64,000 nucleotides of DNA from Acidobacteriota bacterium. GTDB taxonomy: Bacteria; Acidobacteriota; Terriglobia; Bryobacterales; Bryobacteraceae. Positions 52,187 to 61,510 of the stretch are shown piece by piece. The notes under the pieces were generated by a model, which was given only the letters and a program-made list of their open reading frames with translations, ran no database searches and was not told the DNA's origin. How positions within the stretch are numbered: position 1 is the stretch's first letter; the number at the start of each line of letters is the position of its first letter. The translations under genes and the position numbers were made by a program. Location: NCBI GenBank assembly GCA_025352795.1, contig JANXSF010000106.1, forward strand, positions 1 to 64,000, given 5' to 3'.

Positions 52187-53593
52187 ATGAATCGCCGTCA
52201 ATTTCTTCTTACCACCATCGCCGCTGCTACATTACCAGCGCAAACCCGTCGCAAGCCCAATATTGTTTGGATCATGGCTGACGACCTGGGCTACGGCGAT
52301 TTAGGCTGCTACGGTCAAACGCATATTCAAACCCCCAATATTGATCGGCTAGCCAAGGAAGGCATCCGCTTCACCAACGCTTATGCCGGTTGCACCGTGT
52401 GCGCCCCTTCAAGATCTGTTTTGATGACCGGTTTGCATATGGGGCACACCAGCATCCGGTCCAATCCCGGTGGAGTTCCGTTGCTGGCTTCTGATTACAC
52501 AGTGGCGCAAACGCTGAAGCAAGCTGGCTACACTTGCGGCTGCTTTGGCAAATGGGGACTCGGTGATCTGAAAACTGATGGTGTTCCTTCCAAGCACGGG
52601 TTCGATAGATTCTACGGATACCTGCACCAGGTCCACGCGCATTCGCAATATCCAGGTTTTCTGATTGAGGACAACGAAATTGTGCCTGTCTATGAGAACA
52701 ACAGGCTGGAACGCGGAGCTTATGCCAATGATTTGTGCGCTGCCGCCGCCCTTCAATTCATCAATGAAAACGCCAAAAAACCTTTCTTTCTGTATGCTCC
52801 ATTCACCATTCCACACCTTGAGCTATTGGCCCCCAAGGATTCCGTAGATCCCTACTCAGAAAAAATCAAGGAACCAAAGACCTATGTGGATCGTACTGGG
52901 CACTATGCCAATCAAGCCTTGCCCCTAGCAACCTACGCCGGCATGATATCGCGGCTGGATAGCTACGTCGGACGCATTATGGATGCATTGAAACTACAAA
53001 ATCTGGATCAGGACACAATCGTCTTCTTCACTTCCGACAACGGTTCGGCCACTCCACTTTGGGATGACGGCGGATTCTTCAACAGCACCGGGGGATTGCG
53101 CGGACACAAGCAAAATTTTTATGAAGGCGGCATTCGCGTCCCCATGATCGCCCGCTGGCCCGGTAAAATCACCCCCGATAAAACCAGTGACTTTCCCTGG
53201 ATGTTTGCCGATTTCGCACCCACTGCCGCCGAACTTGCCAGAACCCAATCACCTTTAGGAATTGATGGCCGATCCGTATTGCCAACGTTGTTGGGTGGCA
53301 AGCAGGATCAAGCTGAATTCCTTTATTGGGAGCTGCCCCGTTACGACGCAAAAACCGGCACATTTCCTGATGAAATTCCTATGCAGGCCGTCCGTATGGG
53401 CAATTGGAAGGCCGTGCGTCCCAAGCCCGGCACCACGTTGGAGCTTTACAATCTGAAATCGGATCCCACCGAATCGAAAGATGTCGCCAAACAGGAACCG
53501 GCGATAATGGCGGCAATCGAAAAGTATTTGAAAACTGCTCGCACCAAACCTCGGATGCAGAAAAATCCGCCCAATATTCTTGTTCCTGGGTAA
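52187..53593 (+). CDS. Exported arylsulfatase-family sulfatase
   Basis: 468 residues from ATG 52187; an in-frame TTG precedes it. The N-terminus MNRRQFLLTTIAAATLPAQ is a twin-arginine-like signal peptide. The formylglycine site is CAPSR with Cys72 modified, the metal site starts with IMADDLGYGDLG, and TSDNGSATPLWDDG carries later metal ligands. It belongs to the arylsulfatase A-like group with GH-associated relatives. It would cleave sulfate esters on glycans or aryl compounds in the periplasm; a maturase gene is not nearby. Confidence 0.9.
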   Translation: MNRRQFLLTTIAAATLPAQTRRKPNIVWIMADDLGYGDLGCYGQTHIQTPNIDRLAKEGIRFTNAYAGCTVCAPSRSVLMTGLHMGHTSIRSNPGGVPLLASDYTVAQTLKQAGYTCGCFGKWGLGDLKTDGVPSKHGFDRFYGYLHQVHAHSQYPGFLIEDNEIVPVYENNRLERGAYANDLCAAAALQFINENAKKPFFLYAPFTIPHLELLAPKDSVDPYSEKIKEPKTYVDRTGHYANQALPLATYAGMISRLDSYVGRIMDALKLQNLDQDTIVFFTSDNGSATPLWDDGGFFNSTGGLRGHKQNFYEGGIRVPMIARWPGKITPDKTSDFPWMFADFAPTAAELARTQSPLGIDGRSVLPTLLGGKQDQAEFLYWELPRYDAKTGTFPDEIPMQAVRMGNWKAVRPKPGTTLELYNLKSDPTESKDVAKQEPAIMAAIEKYLKTARTKPRMQKNPPNILVPG

Positions 53594-53654
53594 ATCTTTT
53601 CAGCATCCGGGAACAAATACCAAAGCGCACACGTAGGGGATTCAGGAGGATTGT

Positions 53655-54944
53655 TTGTCTTTTTCCACCTTATCCAATTCGTCTGCTTCTGCTAGTCTAT
53701 CTGGAGCCAGTCGTTCCATTGTCAGCGGACTTTTCGTTGCCAGTTGCCTGCTCTCTATCGTTTCCTGGTACACCACCATGGCTGGTATGGAACTGTACCT
53801 ATCCCAATGGTTTGCATTGCTGGCTTCTTTAGGCGTGCAGGCCACCCTAATTCTAGTTGCCTGGTTGATCGGTTTTTCACGAACAGGGCGCGGATTGTTA
53901 ATCGTTGTTTATGCAATCACAGCAACGGTCTCCATCGGATTTTCCTACGTCAGCCTCTATACGTGGTTCGCCGCCAAAGTGCGGCCAGCATTGGTGCAGC
54001 GGCAGCTATATGACACATTGGACGCCGCTTCACAAAAGACAGAAGAGCAGCTTGCCGCAGCCGTGGGCGAAGCTCGACGCCATGCTTTAGCTTTGGATGA
54101 GATGACCATTGCCGAAAAATCTCACGGTCACATATCCGCATCGCAAGATGCTGATCCCTACCTTTCAGAGATCCGTGAAGAAGTAGCCAAAGAGGCCCGC
54201 GGAGTTGGCGGTGCATACAAAGAAGGCACTGGCGAAGGCGTCCGCTACACGGCATTTGAACGCTACACCAAGTTGGCCAATGAGACGGTGAAGCAACTGG
54301 AATCCAGCTTGGTTCGGTTGCGCGGATTTCGAAATCAAACTAAGCCGCTAGACCCCACTGAAAAGCAGCTACGAGCTTTTCATGAAGTCTTTGACAGCGT
54401 CCCTTGGGCGGAAATGAGCCAGACGCTGCATCAGGTTAAATCGGAAAAGCCAGAGGTCCCATCCTATGCAACTTCGGTGGACAAAACAGTGTCAGGACAA
54501 GAGGACTTATTATTGGCCGTCACCGAACTAGTAACCGCACCCACACCGCGACATGTATTTTCAATCGTATTGGCAGCCTTCATAGATATCATTGTGTTTC
54601 TGTTGGCCTACGCTTCGGGTCCGCACTTCTTTGGATCAAGAGAAGAACAATGGCTACGGGCAGGAGCTCGCTTAGAAGGCGTGGACGACCCGGCATTTCT
54701 GCGTGGCTTATTACGCAAGGTAACCGCAGGCCCAGAAGGGACAGCCAGATTAGACGCATCGCAACTCACTCCCGGGGAATTGCAGCTCTGCCTCATGTTG
54801 ACGGGCCAAGGCCAAGCATCGGCAGTTGAGAATCAGGGCAGCAGGTGTTATTTAATTGAGCCAAGGGCCTTTGAATCTTTAGTGGAAACCATGGCAGGGG
54901 AAGGCATCTCCTGGAAAGCAAACCGCGCCGCCGCTGGCGGTTAG
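53655..54944 (+). CDS. Hypothetical membrane protein
   Basis: 429 residues from TTG 53655, five bases after AGGAGG. Three membrane helices (about 22-45, 52-73, 77-100) open the protein; a soluble helical, partly coiled-coil domain follows (about 105-295); a fourth helix (about 300-322) and a cytoplasmic tail close it. I do not recognise the family. It resembles in outline membrane proteins with long central coiled-coils that act as scaffolds. It lies between the sulfatase and the PSCyt1 genes with 61 and 110 bases around it. Confidence 0.55.
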   Translation: MSFSTLSNSSASASLSGASRSIVSGLFVASCLLSIVSWYTTMAGMELYLSQWFALLASLGVQATLILVAWLIGFSRTGRGLLIVVYAITATVSIGFSYVSLYTWFAAKVRPALVQRQLYDTLDAASQKTEEQLAAAVGEARRHALALDEMTIAEKSHGHISASQDADPYLSEIREEVAKEARGVGGAYKEGTGEGVRYTAFERYTKLANETVKQLESSLVRLRGFRNQTKPLDPTEKQLRAFHEVFDSVPWAEMSQTLHQVKSEKPEVPSYATSVDKTVSGQEDLLLAVTELVTAPTPRHVFSIVLAAFIDIIVFLLAYASGPHFFGSREEQWLRAGARLEGVDDPAFLRGLLRKVTAGPEGTARLDASQLTPGELQLCLMLTGQGQASAVENQGSRCYLIEPRAFESLVETMAGEGISWKANRAAAGG

Positions 54945-55002
54945 GCTCTCCGTTGCCATATTTTCTGCATCCTACCTCCCCGCCTTAAACGTTAAAGTCG
55001 GC

Positions 55003-55031
55003 TTGACAACCGCTTCCAGATTCGATAAATT
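55003..55031 (+). promoter_or_regulatory. Sigma-70-like promoter before the PSCyt1 gene
   Basis: A perfect -35 TTGACA (55003-55008) and a -10 TAAATT (55026-55031) are spaced by exactly 17 bases and placed about 24 bases before the ATG at 55055. This is the best promoter match in the window and should drive the two-gene unit that follows. Confidence 0.65.
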
Positions 55032-55054
55032 AAAAAATCGTGAAAGGTGTGTTT

Positions 55055-57889
55055 ATGCTTCTTCGCTCCATTGGGTTTACCGTCATCCTAGCCGCGTCCT
55101 GTTGCGCGCAAACTGCATTGCAGATTGAATTTTTTGAGAAATCTGTCCGCCCGGTAATCGTCGAACGATGCCAGATGTGCCATAACGCCAAGATGAAGCA
55201 GGCAGGTTTGGATCTTTCTTCCGCCCAGGGTTTCGTCAATGGTGGCGCCAGTGGTCCGCTGGTGGACAAGCAATCTCCCGATAAAAGTAAGCTGCTGAAA
55301 CTCATCAGTTACGACGAAACTTTGAAAATGCCTCCCACCGGCAAGTTGAAGGATGAAGTGTTAGCCAACTTGGCCGCCTGGGTAAAAATGGGAGCGCCCT
55401 GGCCCGGTGCTGAAAATCTGGTAGCCGCAGGCGCCGCAGCAACCCCTGCTCCTTCAAAGAGTGGCGTACGCACCGGCGGCAAGAATTTCTCCAAAGATGA
55501 AAAAGAGTATTGGGCCTTTCAACCTGTGAAGAAACCCGCCCTTCCCACCGTAAAGAATGCCGCCTGGGCTAGTAGCGACGTGGACCGTTTCCTTCTGGCC
55601 AAGCTCGAAGCCAAAGGCATTCAGCCCGCTGCCGCAGCCAGCAAGTTGACCCTCCTTCGCCGCGTCACTTTCGACCTTACCGGACTTCCTCCATCGCTGG
55701 AAGAAATCGACGCCTATCTTTCCGACGCCGCGCCCAATGCCTACGAAAAAGTTGTCGACAAGCTGCTGGCTTCTCCCCGCTATGGTGAACGCTGGGGTCG
55801 CCACTGGCTGGACGTCGCCCGTTATGCAGATTCCACCGGCAACGATGAGGATCACCGCTATCCCTACGCCTATCGCTATCGTGATTACGTCATTGATTCC
55901 TTCAATAACGACCTTCCTTACAATCAATTCGTCAAGGAACAGATTGCTGGCGATTTAATGCCTTCGCCCGATGGCAAAAGCACTAACACTCGCGGCGTAG
56001 TGGCCACCGGGTTTCTTGCTCTAGGGGCCAAAGCCATTGCCCAGCAAGACAAAATGAAGATGCTCTACGACGTCTACGATGAACAGGTAGATACCGTCAG
56101 TCGAGGCATTCTGGGAATCACGCTAGCTTGCGCCCGTTGTCACGATCATAAGTTCGATCCGCTGCTCACCAAGGATTATTACTCCATGGTGAATTACTTC
56201 GCCAACACGCGCAGCTTCAAGGATTCCGAAACGCACGTATCCAAGCTACTCTTCACACCGCTTGTTTCCAAAGAAGAGAACGAAAAATATCAAGCCTACC
56301 AATCGAAAATCCGCGATAAGGCCATGCTGGTGGAAGACATTGTTGATGCCGAAGATTCCACTTATGCCAAGAAGCAACTGGAACTGCTGCCACGCTACAT
56401 GATGGCCGCTCGCCGCGTCTATGAAGGCAAGGAAGCAATTGCCAAAGTGGCTGAGGAAACACAGCTCAAGGAAAACATAATTTCCAGCTTCGTTCGGTTT
56501 TTGAAACCGGCCCCAGGTTCGGTAACTCCTCATCTGGATGAGTGGCACAACGCCCCCGTCGAACAATTGGAAGAAGTGGCCAAAGGGTACCAGACACGCC
56601 TTGCCAAGAGTATGACCGATTGGCAGCGGACACTTACCCGCTGGCGTAATCAATATCGCAAGATGAGCAAAGAAATGAATATGCCTCCTCCAGACAAGCC
56701 CAAACTGGATGAACAGAAAGATGCTTTCATGAAGGATGCTTTTGGCGGACGGGGGCCTTTTGTGGTGCGCTCAGGAGATCGAAAATCGATCTACGCCAAG
56801 GAATCCCTCGAAAAAATAGAAGTCCTTAACAACGAATTGGCAGAATTGAAAAAAGGTGCGCCCACTGAACCCGAACTGGCCTGCGCGGTGGATGAAGCAA
56901 TGCCCAAACCCGTGGATCAAACTATCCTCATTCGTGGCGATTACAACAGCCACGGTGAACTGGCTCCCAAAAATGTCCCAACCCTTCTTGGCGGTGCAAA
57001 AATGGAGCCCTATACAGGGCAGGGAAGTGGGCGCCTTCATTTAGCCAATTGGCTTGCCAGCGATGAAAATCCGCTGACTGCCCGAGTGATGGTGAATCGT
57101 GTTTGGTATTGGACTTTTGGCGAAGGCCTGGTTCGTACTCCTGACAATTTCGGAAAGATGGGCGAGCGTCCCACGCATCCCGAGCTACTCGATTACCTCA
57201 CCGCCGATTTCGTCAAGAACGGCTGGTCTGTGAAGAAATTGCAAAAGACCATCCTGCTATCCAGCGCCTATCGCATGTCTAGTGAAATCACGCCTGCCGC
57301 GTTCAAAGCTGATCCTGAAAATAAAATGTGGAGCCGCTTTGGCCGTCGTCGTCTGGAAGTGGAAGAGATGCGCGATGGCCTGTTGAAGTTAGATAACAAG
57401 CTGGATTACACCATGGGCGGCACCATGCAAAAAGGCTTCGGCACCGATGGCGAAAACTCGAATGGTCGCTTGTCGATTAACCCCGAAAAGGAAACTCGTC
57501 GCACTGTGTATCTGCCGCTGCGTCGCGCCAATCTTCCTTCCCTGTTGAACCTGTTTGATTTCGGCGATGCCACCACCATCAGCGGTAAGCGCAACATCAC
57601 CAACATCGCTCCCCAGGCCCTGTTCATGATGAACAGTACCTTTGTTGCCGACCGCGCCGGATCAATCGCCAAAGAACTGGTGGACGATAAAACGCTCTCC
57701 GCTTCCAATCGCATGGAGCGTGCTTATCTTCGTGTGTTGAATCGTAAACCGGGGGCCAATGAAGTGGATTCAGCCCTCAGTTACATTGATTCCTACAAGA
57801 GCAAATACGCCCAGGCCGATGACCAGAAGGCTTGGCAGAGTTTGTGCCACATTCTGCTCTCTTCCAATGAATTTATTTTTGTCGATTGA
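55055..57889 (+). CDS. PSCyt1 / DUF1549 / DUF1553 protein
   Basis: 944 residues from ATG 55055, with AAAGGTG seven bases upstream; a GTG at 55040 lacks a site. A signal peptide precedes a cytochrome-c-like heme site (ERCQMCHNAKMKQAGLDLSS). Two large domains follow: DUF1549 (about 125-340, with ARYADSTGNDEDHRYPYAYRYRDYVI) and DUF1553 (about 640-940, ending RVLNRKPGANEVDSALSYI). A HEPN-like middle segment is Lys/Glu-rich. The family occurs in Planctomycetes, Verrucomicrobia and Acidobacteria and is paired with DUF1501 proteins; function unknown, possibly glycan breakdown with electron transfer. Confidence 0.9.
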   Translation: MLLRSIGFTVILAASCCAQTALQIEFFEKSVRPVIVERCQMCHNAKMKQAGLDLSSAQGFVNGGASGPLVDKQSPDKSKLLKLISYDETLKMPPTGKLKDEVLANLAAWVKMGAPWPGAENLVAAGAAATPAPSKSGVRTGGKNFSKDEKEYWAFQPVKKPALPTVKNAAWASSDVDRFLLAKLEAKGIQPAAAASKLTLLRRVTFDLTGLPPSLEEIDAYLSDAAPNAYEKVVDKLLASPRYGERWGRHWLDVARYADSTGNDEDHRYPYAYRYRDYVIDSFNNDLPYNQFVKEQIAGDLMPSPDGKSTNTRGVVATGFLALGAKAIAQQDKMKMLYDVYDEQVDTVSRGILGITLACARCHDHKFDPLLTKDYYSMVNYFANTRSFKDSETHVSKLLFTPLVSKEENEKYQAYQSKIRDKAMLVEDIVDAEDSTYAKKQLELLPRYMMAARRVYEGKEAIAKVAEETQLKENIISSFVRFLKPAPGSVTPHLDEWHNAPVEQLEEVAKGYQTRLAKSMTDWQRTLTRWRNQYRKMSKEMNMPPPDKPKLDEQKDAFMKDAFGGRGPFVVRSGDRKSIYAKESLEKIEVLNNELAELKKGAPTEPELACAVDEAMPKPVDQTILIRGDYNSHGELAPKNVPTLLGGAKMEPYTGQGSGRLHLANWLASDENPLTARVMVNRVWYWTFGEGLVRTPDNFGKMGERPTHPELLDYLTADFVKNGWSVKKLQKTILLSSAYRMSSEITPAAFKADPENKMWSRFGRRRLEVEEMRDGLLKLDNKLDYTMGGTMQKGFGTDGENSNGRLSINPEKETRRTVYLPLRRANLPSLLNLFDFGDATTISGKRNITNIAPQALFMMNSTFVADRAGSIAKELVDDKTLSASNRMERAYLRVLNRKPGANEVDSALSYIDSYKSKYAQADDQKAWQSLCHILLSSNEFIFVD

Positions 57890-57907
57890 AGTCCAAGGAT
57901 TATAAAA

Positions 57908-59362
57908 ATGTTTCATCCTGTTGACCCCATTCAAGAGATCTTCCGACGTCGTGAAAAGCCCCTTAGCCGTCGAGCCGCGTTACGCGCCGCCGGTTGCGGC
58001 TTCGGCTTTCTGGGTCTGGCATCGCTGTTGGCCGATGCCGCCACTGCATCGACGAGCCCCGGCGGTCCACTGGCCCCCAAAAAGCCTCATTTCCCCGCCA
58101 CCGCCAAGCGCGTTATTTTCTTGTTCATGCACGGTGGACCTTCGGCTGTCGATACCTTCGATCCCAAGCCTCGGCTCACTTTAGATCATGGCAAGCCGCT
58201 GCCCTTCAAACGTCCGCTAGCCTTTGCCGATGGCGATGCTGGCCCGCTCATGAAATCCCCCTGGGCCTTCAAGCCCGGTGGCCAAAGCGGCATCCCTGTC
58301 AGCGATCTGTTCCCTCACGTGCGCGAATGTGTCGACGATCTTTGTGTAGTGCGTTCGCTTGTCGGTGAAGGTGTCGATCACGGTGCGGCGCTGCTGCAAA
58401 CCTTTACTGGCTCCAGCACCTTTGTCCGTCCCAGCATGGGTTCGTGGGCGCTATACGGGCTGGGCACAGAAAATCAGGATCTGCCCGGCTACATCACAAT
58501 CAAGCCCACGTTGTCACACGGTGGTGCCAAGAATTACAGCTCGGCGTTTCTGCCCGGCGCGTTTCAAGCCACACCTATCGGCCATTCCGGCTTGAAAGTC
58601 GCCGACATTGAAAAAGAGCCCATTGAGTTCCTGATGAACAAGAAAATGGGACCCGATGAACAGCGCTTTGAATTGGACATGCTGCAGAACATCAACCGCA
58701 AACACTCTGAGATGCGCCAGTATGATCCCAACCTGGAAGCACGTATTCAGGCTTTTGAACTGGCCTTCCGTATGCAATCGCAAGCCCCGGAAGTGTTCAA
58801 AGTGGAGAACGAATCAGAAGCCACCAAGAAGCTTTACGGTCTGGACGATCCTAAGACCGCCGACTTCGGTTGGCAGTGTCTGCTCGCCCGTCGCCTGGCT
58901 GAAAAAGATGTGCGGTTCGTCCAATGCACCCACAGTTACAAGTGGGATCAACACGGCCAGTTGTTCAACAAGCACACAGAAAATGCCCTGGAAGTGGATA
59001 AGCCAATTGCTGGATTGCTGAAAGACTTGAAGGCTCGTGGCATGTTGAAGGACACCTTGGTAATTTGGGCCGGCGAGTTTGGCCGAACCCCGGTATCACA
59101 AGGCGGCGACGGTCGCGATCACAACCCCTACGGCTATACAATCTGGATGGCTGGCGGCGGCGTTAAACCCGGTTTCATTTACGGCGCAACGGACGAACTG
59201 GGCTATCATGCAGTGGAAGACCGCATGCACATCCACGATTTCCACGCCACGGTTCTGCACCTGATGGGCATGGATCACGAACGGTTGACCTATAACTATT
59301 CAGGTCGCGATTTCCGCCTTACCGATGTTGCCGGAGTTGTCGCCAAAGGCATCATCGCTTAA
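57908..59362 (+). CDS. DUF1501 protein (sulfatase-like fold), exported
   Basis: 484 residues. The twin-arginine signal is LSRRAALRAAGCGF, and FMHGGPSAVDTFDPK, EFGRTP and GRDHNPYG are the family blocks of DUF1501, which has an alkaline-phosphatase-like fold. It follows the PSCyt1 gene by 18 bases and always seems to pair with that family. The substrate of the pair is not known. The large number of His and Asp residues in these blocks fits metal binding. Confidence 0.9.
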   Translation: MFHPVDPIQEIFRRREKPLSRRAALRAAGCGFGFLGLASLLADAATASTSPGGPLAPKKPHFPATAKRVIFLFMHGGPSAVDTFDPKPRLTLDHGKPLPFKRPLAFADGDAGPLMKSPWAFKPGGQSGIPVSDLFPHVRECVDDLCVVRSLVGEGVDHGAALLQTFTGSSTFVRPSMGSWALYGLGTENQDLPGYITIKPTLSHGGAKNYSSAFLPGAFQATPIGHSGLKVADIEKEPIEFLMNKKMGPDEQRFELDMLQNINRKHSEMRQYDPNLEARIQAFELAFRMQSQAPEVFKVENESEATKKLYGLDDPKTADFGWQCLLARRLAEKDVRFVQCTHSYKWDQHGQLFNKHTENALEVDKPIAGLLKDLKARGMLKDTLVIWAGEFGRTPVSQGGDGRDHNPYGYTIWMAGGGVKPGFIYGATDELGYHAVEDRMHIHDFHATVLHLMGMDHERLTYNYSGRDFRLTDVAGVVAKGIIA

Positions 59363-59404
59363 AAAACGTTCGATACTCGCGCTAATCGTTAGAAACCAGG
59401 AAGT

Positions 59405-59430
59405 TGCATTTGGTGTAACCTTGAAATGCA
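59405..59430. repeat. Small inverted repeat before the glycosyltransferase gene
   Basis: TGCATTT and AAATGCA form a 7-base-pair dyad around a 12-base spacer in the 102-base gap after the DUF1501 gene. It lacks a T run, so a terminator role is weak. A weak ribosome binding site and the GTG start at 59465 follow. Confidence 0.25.
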
Positions 59431-59464
59431 GAATCCGTCTATGAAATAAGAGCGAGCAACTAAC

Positions 59465-60652
59465 GTGAGCAACAGCGCCCCCAGAGTAGCCTTCTTTGCC
59501 GATTCGTTCCACGAGGTTAACGGAGTTGCGTTAACCAGCCGTCAACTGGATTGTTATGCCCACCGTAATCAATTGCCATTTTTGAGTGTCCACGCTGGTC
59601 CCCAAAATAAATTATCCACCGACGGCAGCGTCACCACTTTAGAAATCCGCCGAAGTCGGGCCAAGTTCCCCGTCGAAGTGGACCTTTACTTCGACCCTCT
59701 TTTTTGGCGTAATTACTTTGTAATTGAACAAGCCCTGGAATCCTTTCAGCCCGATGTGATTCACCTTACCGGACCCAGCGACGTCGGCATGTTGGCCGCC
59801 TATTTCGCCCATTCCCGCGGCATCCCTTTGGTAGCCAGTTGGCATACCAATTTGCATGAATTTGCCGCCCGTCGGCTGCATTCCGTGCTCAGCTTTATCC
59901 CCAATAAGTTTCGCGATTTCGCAGCCGCTTTAACCGAACGTAGCACGCTCGATGGAGTGGCACTGTTCTACCGCATCGCCCGTGTCCTGCTAGCCCCCAA
60001 TCCCGATCTGATCCGCCTGCTGGAAGCCAAAACCGGCAAGAAGACTTTCCTCATGCGCCGAGGCGTAGACACCACCATTTTTAATCCCGCGAAACGCTAC
60101 CGTCAGGATGGCGATTTTGTCCTCGGTTTTGTTGGCCGCCTGCAGCCTGAAAAAAATGTCCGCCTGTTCGTAGAAGTGGAAAAACTTCTCGCCGAAGAAA
60201 ATCATCGCTTTCTGATCATCGGCGAAGGGCCAGAACGTGAGTATCTAAAGAAGCACTTGCGTCGCGCTGAATTTACAGGAATTTTGCAAGGCGAAGCCCT
60301 TTCCAATGCCTACGCCAACATGGACCTTTTTCTGTTCCCATCACGTACCGATACATTGGGCAACGTAGTGCAGGAAGCGCTTGCCAGTGGGGTTCCCGCT
60401 ATTGTCACCAATCAAGGGGGACCGCAATATATTGTGAATAACGGGGTCACCGGAATCGTCACACGCAGCGATGAACATTATGTCCATTGCGTTCGGGATC
60501 TGGTTACAGATCTTGCCCGTCATCAGCAAATGCGCAATGCCGCCCGCGCCGCCGCCCTGGAAGCAAGTTGGGACAAGGTGTTTGACAACGTCTACTGCGC
60601 CTATAGATTCGCCCTGGAAGCCCCCGCCAGCGAATGGCGTGCCGCTAGCTGA
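59465..60652 (+). CDS. Glycosyltransferase family 4
   Basis: 395 residues from GTG 59465. The N-terminal half begins RVAFFADSFHEVNGVALTS with HxGH-like segments, and the C-terminal half is GT-B with VGRLQPEKNVRLFVEV, IIGEGPEREYLKKHL and the acidic EX7E-like FPSRTDTLGNVVQEALASG. It resembles alpha-mannosyl- or glucosyl-diacylglycerol transferases of the GDP- or UDP-sugar type that act on membrane lipids. A 67-base gap separates it from the reductase gene. Confidence 0.88.
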   Translation: MSNSAPRVAFFADSFHEVNGVALTSRQLDCYAHRNQLPFLSVHAGPQNKLSTDGSVTTLEIRRSRAKFPVEVDLYFDPLFWRNYFVIEQALESFQPDVIHLTGPSDVGMLAAYFAHSRGIPLVASWHTNLHEFAARRLHSVLSFIPNKFRDFAAALTERSTLDGVALFYRIARVLLAPNPDLIRLLEAKTGKKTFLMRRGVDTTIFNPAKRYRQDGDFVLGFVGRLQPEKNVRLFVEVEKLLAEENHRFLIIGEGPEREYLKKHLRRAEFTGILQGEALSNAYANMDLFLFPSRTDTLGNVVQEALASGVPAIVTNQGGPQYIVNNGVTGIVTRSDEHYVHCVRDLVTDLARHQQMRNAARAAALEASWDKVFDNVYCAYRFALEAPASEWRAAS

Positions 60653-60719
60653 ACCCCAGTTTCATCCGCTGCAAATCTCCCTTCACCCAGCAGCTTCGTG
60701 CTATCCTGCCACTACTACC

Positions 60720-61508
60720 ATGGCAGGAATTTTTCGTGATAATTTGCTGGCTGGCAAGACGGCCTACGTTACTGGCGGATCCAGTGGAATTGGCCAACGG
60801 ATGGCGGAACGTTTAGCCTCGCAAGGTGCCACAGTGATGATTCAAGGTCGCGATCAAGAGAAGCTGGATGCCGCCGTCAAACTAATCGTCGATGCTGGTG
60901 GCAAAGCCGATGGCATTTCCGCTGATGTTCGCGATTATGCTGCTACCGAAGCTGCCTTGGCCAAGTGCCAGGAACTGTTCGGCCCCATTGATATTCTTAT
61001 CGCCGGTGCTGCCGGAAATTTCCCCGCTCCCGCATTGGGCATGTCCTCCAATGGCTTCAAAGCCGTGATGGATATTGATCTGCTTGGCTCCTTCAATTTA
61101 TGTCGCGCCGCTCATCAGTTTCTACGAAAACCCGGTGCCAGCGTGATTGCCATTTCAGCCGGACAAGCCCAAGCTCCCACCGCCTTTCAATCGCACGTCT
61201 GCGCAGCCAAAGCAGGCGTTGAAATGCTGATGCAGTGCCTGGCTTTGGAATGGGGCAAAGACGGTATCCGCTTGAACTGCATCACTCCCGGTCCTACCGA
61301 CGACACAGAAGGCATGCGTCGACTTGCGCCTTCTGAAGAGCATCGGGCCAAAGTGCTGCGTGGCGTCCCGCTGGGTCGGCTGGGCAATCGCGATGAATTG
61401 GCTGATCTGGCGCTATTCCTAAGCACTGAAGCTGCCAGCTACATTACTGGCTCTATTTTTAATTGCGATGGCGGTTCGTCCATCGCTGGCAGAGGACTCA
61501 CACTTTAA
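60720..61508 (+). CDS. SDR-family oxidoreductase, dienoyl-CoA-reductase-like
   Basis: 262 residues from ATG 60720. NAD(P) motif TGGSSGIGQRM opens it. The catalytic Ser is in ISAGQAQ, and the Lys in HVCAAKAGVE; where other SDRs have a Tyr four residues before the Lys, this has a His. This is the pattern of 2,4-dienoyl-CoA reductases and peroxisomal trans-enoyl reductases, whose catalysis differs. The product likely reduces an unsaturated fatty acyl-CoA. The stop lies two bases before the permease start. Confidence 0.85.
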   Translation: MAGIFRDNLLAGKTAYVTGGSSGIGQRMAERLASQGATVMIQGRDQEKLDAAVKLIVDAGGKADGISADVRDYAATEAALAKCQELFGPIDILIAGAAGNFPAPALGMSSNGFKAVMDIDLLGSFNLCRAAHQFLRKPGASVIAISAGQAQAPTAFQSHVCAAKAGVEMLMQCLALEWGKDGIRLNCITPGPTDDTEGMRRLAPSEEHRAKVLRGVPLGRLGNRDELADLALFLSTEAASYITGSIFNCDGGSSIAGRGLTL

Positions 61509-61510
61509 AC

